Shown here piece after piece: positions 1 to 3,762 of a stretch of DNA of 5,883 bases (positions within the stretch are counted from its first letter, which is position 1; the number at the start of each line of letters is the position of its first letter). The notes under the pieces were generated by a model. That model did no database searches, was not told where the DNA came from, and saw only the letters and a list, made by a program, of their open reading frames with translations. This DNA is from JASJHI01 sp965371355 (GTDB lineage Bacteria; Actinomycetota; Acidimicrobiia; Acidimicrobiales; Ilumatobacteraceae): NCBI GenBank assembly GCA_965371355.1, contig CBDUYD010000178.1:1-5883 (forward strand), written 5' to 3'. The position numbers were made by a program, and so were the translations under genes.

Positions 1-476
1 CCGGTGTCGATCGGCGTGCCGGGCGGCCCCTCGGCGACGAGCCGGTCGATCAGCTGCGACATCCGGCCCGGCGCGAAGTGCACGTCGCCCGCGGCGCGCA
101 CCTCGTCGGCCGACCACCACCGGATCTCGTGCATCCGTTCCGCCCGGAGCTGGTTCCAGCTGAGGCGAGGGCGCGGTTCGAAGCGTTCGGTCGACACGAG
201 GTAGACGCGATCGCGCTGGCCGTCCCACCGACCGTCGGGGAACGAGATGATGTGCTCGCGGTTCCAGATGTGCGGGCCCAGCACGACGCCGGTGAGACCG
301 ACCTCCTCGTCGAGTTCGCGATGGAGTGCCTCGACGTGGCTCTCGCCGGGCTCGAGTCCGCCCCCGGGGAGAGCCCACACCGTTCGATCCGGGAACTCGA
401 AGCGCACCATCAGCACGTCTGCGCGCGGCGTCAGCAGCAGCGCTCTAGCGGACTGTCGGATCCGTAGTTCACCCAC
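1..476 (-). CDS. Nudix hydrolase, partial (C-terminus beyond left edge)
   Basis: This is a Nudix-superfamily pyrophosphohydrolase, which cleaves nucleoside-diphosphate-linked substrates (NDP-X) with Mg2+; the specific substrate cannot be read from sequence. The minus frame is open from a GTG at 476 to the window edge (158 codons) without a stop. A complete Nudix box (Gx5Ex7REUxEExGU) runs from residue 39 to 61: G39, E45, R53-E54, E57-E58, G60, L61. It follows a WALPGGG strand/loop at 34-40. Further on are a strand beginning VYLVSTERF (91-99) and a WWSADEVRAAG segment (120-130), as in small Nudix proteins of about 160 residues, so little is likely missing. The GTG is the first plausible start after the DUF3039 stop 11 bases upstream, so the two genes probably form an operon; no strong ribosome-binding site is visible. 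The family is certain; the exact start and the substrate are not. Confidence 0.9.
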   Translation of the reverse strand, partial: MGELRIRQSARALLLTPRADVLMVRFEFPDRTVWALPGGGLEPGESHVEALHRELDEEVGLTGVVLGPHIWNREHIISFPDGRWDGQRDRVYLVSTERFEPRPRLSWNQLRAERMHEIRWWSADEVRAAGDVHFAPGRMSQLIDRLVAEGPPGTPIDT

Positions 477-487
477 GATCCGGTAGT

Positions 488-775
488 TCAGGTGCTCGGT
501 TCGTCGCCGAGATGCTCGTTGAACGACCGGTACATGGCGTAGATGCCCTTGCACTGCTCGCACATCGGGAGCTGTTTCGGGTCGCGCGACGGGACCCACA
601 CGAACCCGCACAGCGCCTCGACCGGAGTGCCCATCACCCGCGCCTCGAGCACGACCGCCGCCGCGTTCTCGCGGGGCCCGACCTTGACGATGTGCGCCGC
701 CGTCGGTTCTCCCGTCTCGGTCTCCTCGTCGGGCGCGAGATCGACGTCGCGCGGCGTTGTTACGAGGTCTGACAT
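488..775 (-). CDS. DUF3039 family protein, putative zinc-binding
   Basis: This 95-residue protein matches the actinobacterial DUF3039 family, whose function is unknown. The family core is a TPVEALCGFVWVPSRDP segment (about 50-66) followed by MCEQCKGIY (71-79). Cys56, Cys72 and Cys75, with His28 upstream, form a plausible zinc-ribbon-like ligand set; this is inferred from spacing. The N-terminus (1-26) is acidic and probably disordered. The ATG at 775 is chosen because it begins a family-like N-terminus. A GTG at 793 in the same frame would add six residues and cannot be excluded; neither has a clear Shine-Dalgarno sequence, so a short-leader or leaderless message is possible. The Nudix gene starts 11 bases after the stop, suggesting co-transcription. 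Confidence 0.85.
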   Translation of the reverse strand: MSDLVTTPRDVDLAPDEETETGEPTAAHIVKVGPRENAAAVVLEARVMGTPVEALCGFVWVPSRDPKQLPMCEQCKGIYAMYRSFNEHLGDEPST

Positions 776-801
776 ATGAACAGTGAACCACACGCGTTAT
801 C

Positions 802-936
802 GTGCGCCTCGTGCTGATCGCCGCCATCGCCATCGCAGCCGCCATTGCGGCCGCAGGTGCAGCGGTAGCACGCGTCCCGGCACCCGTACTCATTCCGGTA
901 CGGGTTGTGCGGGGCACACGGGTTCAGCGCCGCTGA
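802..936 (+). CDS. Small hydrophobic ORF (44 aa), possible gene remnant
   Basis: A GTG-initiated frame encodes a short peptide that opens with Arg followed by about 20 Ala/Ile/Leu/Val residues (a likely transmembrane helix or uncleaved signal anchor at about 3-23). An arginine-rich tail of about 20 residues follows. It is divergent from the DUF3039 gene, with its start only 26 bases from that gene's ATG. No family could be recognised. The N-terminal anchor resembles the start of small membrane-anchored thioredoxin-like proteins of actinobacteria, but no CxxC motif or thioredoxin fold follows in any frame. It may be the surviving 5' end of a decayed gene, like the malic-enzyme relic just downstream, or may not be expressed. 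A perfect inverted repeat sits inside it at 882-905. Confidence 0.25.
   Translation: MRLVLIAAIAIAAAIAAAGAAVARVPAPVLIPVRVVRGTRVQRR
882..905. repeat. 8-bp perfect inverted repeat
   Basis: ACCCGTAC at 882-889 and GTACGGGT at 898-905 are perfect reverse complements separated by 8 bases. No T-tract follows on either strand, so a classical rho-independent terminator is unlikely. It could be an operator-like dyad for the malic-enzyme remnant downstream, or a chance structure. It lies inside the doubtful ORF 802-936 and upstream of the relic's start at 996. Confidence 0.4.
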
Positions 937-995
937 ACAACGTGTCACCCCGCCCGACCAGCCGGAATTCCGTGGATCCTCTCCAGGGCGACACC

Positions 996-1198
996 ATGAC
1001 CGCGGGAACGACCGACACGACGACCAGATCCGGCTCGGGGCCCGAAGATCACGGCGATCGCGCGTTCGAACTCCACATCGGCGGAAAGATCGAGATCGTG
1101 TCGCGGACGCCACTCGTGCTCCCGAGGACCTCTCGCTCGCCGAGGCCGTGCACCGCTGCGTGCTCGAGTTCGGCCATGTACGTGACCGCACGGGCTGA
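996..1198 (+). pseudogene. Malic enzyme N-terminal remnant, frameshifted and truncated
   Basis: An ATG at 996, preceded by a modest purine-rich AGGG, opens a frame whose residues 26-40 read FELHIGGKIEIVSRT then P. This closely resembles the N-terminus of actinobacterial NAD(P)-dependent malic enzymes (a FxLHxGGKxxx...TP(L/V)RD pattern). After TPL the homology moves to another frame at about 1113-1117, consistent with loss of one base (CTCCGT to CTCGT), and continues as R-A-P-E-D-L-S-L-A. In intact malic enzymes (malate to pyruvate plus CO2) that motif is followed by YTPGVA. Here it ends at about 1141 and gives way to unrelated sequence with a stop at 1196-1198. Roughly 45 of about 400 or more residues remain. 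The homology is judged from memory of the family motif. An unrelated small gene is the main alternative, but the frame change makes that less likely. Confidence 0.6.
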
Positions 1199-1218
1199 GC
1201 GACGCGCAGCCCTCAGCC
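1193..1218. terminator. Possible hairpin at the end of the HD gene
   Basis: GGCTGAG at 1193-1199 and CTCAGCC at 1212-1218 are perfect 7-bp complements with a 12-base loop. The dyad overlaps the stop codon of the minus-strand HD-domain gene (1213-1215) and the last stop of the plus-strand malic-enzyme relic. It lies where a bidirectional terminator between converging units would be expected. There is no U-tract on either side, so it is a weak call. Confidence 0.25.
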
Positions 1219-1851
1219 GCTGAGCGCGGCCAGTTCGCTCGTGAGGTTCGCGCGGGCGCGTTGTTCCCACCGCTCGCTGCCGGTGTCGGTGGCGTAGATC
1301 GCGGGACGGGCGAGGAACGCCTCGAGCACCGAGGTCCGACCGACGCGCCAATCGTCATCGATCACGTGCCGGTACTCGGCGCGCACGCCGGTGGAGTAGG
1401 CGTCGTAGCCGGCGAGATCGGCACCGAGCACCGCCAGATCGGCGTCGTACAGCACGGCGCTGTCGAGATCGGGGGGATCGAGATGCGTCGCGGTCCCCTC
1501 GATCATGGTCGCCACCGACTCGACACGTGGCTCGATCCACCGAGCGGGCTCGGATGCGGCGAGCGCCGTTAGATCGCGCCGCGCGAGACGGGCGCTCGCA
1601 CGCTCGTTGGCCGGGTTCTGCGGCTCGTAGATCGCGTCGTGGTAGAAGGCGGCCGCGACGACGGCGTCGAGATCGTCGACGAGCTCGGTCGATGCCAGTT
1701 CGCCGACGTGGCGCACGACCCCTGCGACGTGGGCGACACCGTGATACCTGCGATGTCGCTCGCGGTGGCGCGCGAGCAGCCGGTCGAGGAGGTCGGCCTC
1801 GCCACAGACGTGGGCCAGCCACGCGGCGCGCAACTCGACGTCGGTGCTCAC
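1213..1851 (-). CDS. HD-superfamily metal-dependent phosphohydrolase (COG4339-like)
   Basis: This 212-residue protein carries the hallmarks of a compact HD-superfamily predicted phosphohydrolase. These are RYHGVAHV at 35-42 (His37 and His41 as likely metal ligands), the FYHDAIY segment with the His71-Asp72 doublet, and YDADLAVLG at 135-143 with Asp136/Asp138. The arrangement YHxxxH ... AxFYHDxxYxPxxxxNE ... DADLxxLG is that of the COG4339 group, whose substrate is unknown. The rest is predicted all-helical, with no membrane segment or signal peptide, so it is likely cytoplasmic. The GTG at 1851 gives a full-length family N-terminus; an ATG at 1859 is out of frame. A four-codon frame (ATG GTC AGG TGA) overlaps the start, which may be fortuitous. 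The gene is divergent from the DUF4031 gene, 68 bases away. Confidence 0.88.
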   Translation of the reverse strand: MSTDVELRAAWLAHVCGEADLLDRLLARHRERHRRYHGVAHVAGVVRHVGELASTELVDDLDAVVAAAFYHDAIYEPQNPANERASARLARRDLTALAASEPARWIEPRVESVATMIEGTATHLDPPDLDSAVLYDADLAVLGADLAGYDAYSTGVRAEYRHVIDDDWRVGRTSVLEAFLARPAIYATDTGSERWEQRARANLTSELAALSG

Positions 1852-1919
1852 CTGACCATTGTGCCCGACCAGTGTGCGGGCGCAGCGCGGAGCGCGCCGG
1901 CTGTGCCACGCTGTCGGCC

Positions 1920-2201
1920 GTGACGATCCTGATCGACGAGGCGCGGTGGTTGTGGAGGGATCGCAGGTGGTGCCATCTCGTGAGCGACTCGTCGTACGAG
2001 GAGCTGCACGGGTTCGCCGACCGGGCGGGGATCCCGCGGCGAGGCTTTCAGGGCGACCACTACGACATCCCCGAGGAGTACCGCGACGGCCTGATCGCCG
2101 CCGGCGCGGTCGAGGTGACGAGCCGCGAGCTGCTCAGGCGTTTGAAGTCGGGCGGCCTGCGCCTGTCGCCGGCACAGCGCCGGGCGAACGCTGCGAGCTG
2201 A
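1920..2201 (+). CDS. DUF4031 domain-containing protein
   Basis: This 93-residue protein matches the small DUF4031 family of unknown function. It begins VTILIDEARWLWRDRRWCHL (1-20), followed by ELHGFADRAGIPRRGFQGDH (28-47), HYDIPEEYR (47-55) and the C-terminal AVEVTSRELLRRL (63-75). Family-typical conserved residues visible are Asp6, the WxWRxRRWCHL block, His30, the FQGDHYD segment and the VTSREL segment. The start is GTG at 1920, since the family signature begins immediately and nothing family-like precedes it. The stop falls 10 bases before the converging stop of the next minus-strand gene. No membrane segment or signal peptide is seen. Family assignment is strong; biochemical role unknown. 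Confidence 0.9.
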   Translation: MTILIDEARWLWRDRRWCHLVSDSSYEELHGFADRAGIPRRGFQGDHYDIPEEYRDGLIAAGAVEVTSRELLRRLKSGGLRLSPAQRRANAAS

Positions 2202-2211
2202 GAGTGGGCGA

Positions 2212-2652
2212 TCACGACGAGCGCCAGCGCGGGCGTTCGCCGAGCAGATCACGGGGACAGCACACATCGTCGCCGACGACGAACCACTCGACGAGTTCGA
2301 CACCCCGTTCGTCGAGCATCGCGCTCGCCTCGAGCCAGCGGTCGATGTCGCCCGCATCGACGCCGCCGCCCGGCCGAACCGAGGCGACGACCGCTGCCGC
2401 GATCGAATCGCCGTCACCCGCCGACCGTGCGACGACGTCGATCACGTCGATCAACGAGTCGGGCGTGTCGGTGCCGGTGACCACGATCACCGCCGACCCG
2501 CACCGTTGGTCGTCGAGTGCGATGACGATCGTCTCGGATCGCGGCGGTCGACCCATCAACGCCGAGATCGCGGACATCGCGACGAGGGGAGAGTCGATCG
2601 GATCGAGACGGGCACGAGGCAGCCCGTAGGGGACACAGAATCCTCCGGACAT
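2212..2652 (-). CDS. Hypothetical protein with degenerate RadC/JAB-like C-terminal half
   Basis: A 146-residue protein, not confidently named. The N-terminal part (FCVPYGLPRARLDPIDSPL, 5-23) is proline-rich. From about residue 40 the order of secondary structure recalls the RadC/JAB fold: strands TIVIALDD (41-48) and SAVIVVTG (53-60), a helix, AAAVVASVRPGGG (85-97), D102 and a helix, then VELVEWFVVGDDVCCPRDL (118-136). In RadC the equivalent of SVRPGGG...D is HNHPSGxxxPSxxD, so Ser91 and Arg93 would stand where metal-binding histidines should be. If the fold is right, the metal site is lost. That relationship is inference. The ATG at 2652 is favoured by a strong GAGGAG ribosome-binding site seven bases upstream; a longer frame from a TTG at 2724 would read through the repeat region and is rejected. 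The gene is divergent from the carbonic anhydrase. Confidence 0.7.
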   Translation of the reverse strand: MSGGFCVPYGLPRARLDPIDSPLVAMSAISALMGRPPRSETIVIALDDQRCGSAVIVVTGTDTPDSLIDVIDVVARSAGDGDSIAAAVVASVRPGGGVDAGDIDRWLEASAMLDERGVELVEWFVVGDDVCCPRDLLGERPRWRSS

Positions 2653-2659
2653 GGAACAC

Positions 2660-2669
2660 TCCTCACCGT
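2660..2669 (-). promoter_or_regulatory. Strong ribosome-binding site for the 2212-2652 gene
   Basis: Read on the minus strand, the bases upstream of the ATG at 2652 contain GGTGAGGAGT, with GAGGAG spaced about seven bases from the start codon. It is one of the clearest Shine-Dalgarno sequences in the window and decides the start of this gene. Confidence 0.7.
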
Positions 2670-2670
2670 T

Positions 2671-2697
2671 GGTGATACGCGGTAGGTGATACGCGGT
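2671..2697. repeat. Tandem 13-bp direct repeat in a divergent intergenic region
   Basis: GGTGATACGCGGT occurs perfectly at 2671-2683 and 2685-2697, separated by one base (14-bp period). On the minus strand each copy reads ACCGCGTATCACC. The pair lies just upstream of the ribosome-binding site of the 2212-2652 gene and within the 149-base region divergent from the carbonic anhydrase. The TATCAC in the distal copy could serve as a -10 element for the minus-strand gene with a leader of roughly 20 bases. The tandem arrangement could instead be a binding site for a regulator. Neither role is shown. Confidence 0.65.
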
Positions 2698-2801
2698 CGC
2701 AAGGGAGGAGCCGGTACGGGCCAAGCTACAGAGGCGGTGTCGCAGGGTTGGCGCCGGTACGGTTCCGTGACGCGATCGCCAGGTCGAGAGTCCCCACCGA
2801 C

Positions 2802-3317
2802 ATGAACGACCCTTTCGAGCCCTCCGCCGACGAACTCGTCGCCCACAATGGTGTGTTCGCGGCCGACTTCGGCGATCACGACCTCCAGGTCGCGCCCACG
2901 CGCCACCTCGCGGTCGTGGCGTGCATGGACTCGAGGATGGACATCTTCAAGCTGCTCGGCCTGGGCAACGGCGAGGCCCACATCATCCGCAATGCGGGCG
3001 GCGTCATCACCGACGACGTGATCCGCTCGCTCTGCCTCTCACAGCGTCGGCTCGGCACCCGGGAGATCATCCTGGTGCACCACACCGACTGCGGCCTCGA
3101 GGGTCTACGCGAGGACGAGTTCCGCGACGAGTTGCTCGACGAACTCGGCGTCGCGCCGCGCTGGCTGGTCGAGGCCTTCCGCGATCCGTACGTCGACGTC
3201 CGGCAGTCGATCCAGCGCCTCGTGATCACGCCGTTCATCTCCCACAAGGAGTTGATCCGCGGCTTCGTCTACGACGTCACGACCGGCAGACTCGTCGAGG
3301 TCGAGCGGTCGGGTTGA
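2802..3317 (+). CDS. Beta-class carbonic anhydrase (Rv1284-like)
   Basis: This 171-residue enzyme interconverts CO2 and bicarbonate and belongs to the beta-class, closest in motif pattern to the short actinobacterial type represented by Mycobacterium tuberculosis Rv1284. VACMDSRMD (39-47) supplies zinc ligand Cys41 and the Asp43-Arg45 dyad. IIRNAGGVITDDVIRSL (61-77) is the conserved substrate-cleft segment. LVHHTDCGL (91-99) supplies His94 and Cys97. The catalytic set is complete and the length is typical. There is no signal peptide, so it should be cytoplasmic. The ATG at 2802 is chosen because the family N-terminus begins there; an upstream in-frame TTG at 2748 would add 18 residues without family character. 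The ribosome-binding site is weak (GAGAG about 12 bases upstream). A 73-base gap separates it from the ArsC-like gene. Confidence 0.95.
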   Translation: MNDPFEPSADELVAHNGVFAADFGDHDLQVAPTRHLAVVACMDSRMDIFKLLGLGNGEAHIIRNAGGVITDDVIRSLCLSQRRLGTREIILVHHTDCGLEGLREDEFRDELLDELGVAPRWLVEAFRDPYVDVRQSIQRLVITPFISHKELIRGFVYDVTTGRLVEVERSG

Positions 3318-3376
3318 GGTCGCCGCGACCGGCGAGAGCACATATCACCGATGGGTCCGGCCGAGTGACACGGCTG

Positions 3377-3382
3377 TAGTCT
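3377..3382 (+). promoter_or_regulatory. Possible -10 element giving a leaderless arsC-like message
   Basis: TAGTCT fits the actinobacterial TAnnnT -10 pattern. It lies eight bases before the ATG at 3391, so transcription would begin at or next to the start codon. This would fit the absence of any Shine-Dalgarno sequence before 3391 and the frequency of leaderless messages in actinobacteria. No convincing -35 element is seen. This is inference from spacing only. Confidence 0.3.
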
Positions 3383-3390
3383 CGCGACCG

Positions 3391-3744
3391 ATGGCCGGGG
3401 TGACGATCTACCACAACAAGAATTGAACCTCGTCGAACAATGCCGTGCGCATTGCCGACGAGCTCGGTGTCGAGGTCGACATCGTGAACTACATCAAGCA
3501 CCCACTCGACGCGGCGACGCTGCGCGAGATCATCGTCAAACTCGAGGATCCACCGACCGATCTCGTCCGCCGCGACTCGACGTTCGCGAAACTCGAGCTC
3601 ACCGACGCCGATGTGGAGACCATCGACCAGATCGTCGAGGTGCTCACCACAACCCCGCGCCTCCTGCAGCGCCCGCTCGTCGTCACCGGTGACACGGCCA
3701 TCATCGGCCGGCCGAAGGAGCGCGTCACGGCGCTGCTCTCCTGA
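3391..3744 (+). CDS. ArsC-family reductase with in-frame TGA (predicted selenocysteine) at catalytic position 12
   Basis: Reading through TGA 3424-3426 gives 117 residues with a thioredoxin-fold ArsC (arsenate reductase) layout. The start is MAGVTIYHNKN, then position 12 (TGA), then TSSNNAVRIADELG. Further on come NYIKHPLD (33-40), DLVRRD (57-62), LLQRPLVVTGDTAIIGRP (91-108) and RVTALLS at the end. In R773 ArsC the nucleophile is Cys12, assisted by His8, with Arg60, Arg94 and Arg107 binding oxyanion. Here His8, Arg60, Arg94 and Arg107 occur at identical numbers, and the TGA is exactly at 12. The frame has no other defect, and a hairpin suited to a bacterial SECIS follows directly. The translated protein has no cysteine, so Sec12 would be the only redox residue, reduced by an external thiol partner. 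Arg16 of the usual CxxSR loop is Asn. Without recoding, a GTG at 3445 would give 99 residues lacking strand 1 and the nucleophile. The ABC exporter gene starts 18 bases downstream. A nonsense mutation is the main alternative; the actual substrate (arsenate or another) is unproven. Confidence 0.8.
3424..3426 (+). other. Predicted selenocysteine (UGA recoding) codon
   Basis: This TGA is codon 12 of the ArsC-like frame and falls at the catalytic-cysteine position of the family. Cys (TGC/TGT) to TGA is a one-base change, and Sec in place of a redox-active Cys is the usual pattern in selenoproteins. Family-like coding sequence is found on both sides in the same frame. Confidence 0.72.
3429..3462 (+). 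promoter_or_regulatory. Putative bacterial SECIS element (stem-loop after UGA)
   Basis: The lower stem pairs CTCGTCG (3429-3435) with CGACGAG (3456-3462), 7 perfect pairs. An internal loop of AA against C follows. The upper stem pairs CAATGC (3438-3443) with GCATTG (3449-3454), 6 perfect pairs. The apical loop is CGUGC (3444-3448). The loop begins 17 bases after the UGA and has a G in its first two positions. That agrees with the published bacterial SECIS model as I remember it: loop about 16-37 bases from UGA, short apical loop, early G. The element lies in coding sequence, as bacterial SECIS elements do. It would recruit SelB-GTP-Sec-tRNA. The fold is judged by eye. Confidence 0.72.
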
Positions 3745-3762
3745 GCGCCGCGATCTACCACG

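Noticed and set aside
965..979. Adjacent GAATTC and GGATCC sites suggesting vector polylinker contamination
   Set aside because: The surrounding sequence does not match a polylinker beyond these sites and runs straight into malic-enzyme-like coding sequence; coincidence is enough.
2748..2801. Eighteen-residue N-terminal extension of the carbonic anhydrase from TTG 2748
   Set aside because: The residues do not resemble the family, and the ATG at 2802 gives the usual length.
3318..3330. GGTCG-CCG-CGACC hairpin right after the carbonic anhydrase stop as a terminator
   Set aside because: Only five base pairs with no U-tract; such short dyads are common in this GC-rich sequence.
3424..3426. TGA as a plain nonsense mutation making a pseudogene
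   Set aside because: Not excluded, and the nearby malic-enzyme relic shows decay occurs here. However, the TGA is exactly at the catalytic Cys position, the frame has no other damage, and a SECIS-like hairpin follows at the right spacing, so recoding is preferred.
3445..3744. A 99-residue gene starting at GTG 3445, the likely automatic call
   Set aside because: It lacks the first strand, His8 and the catalytic position of the ArsC fold, and its start lies in the apical loop of the hairpin. Family sequence continues upstream in the same frame to the ATG at 3391.
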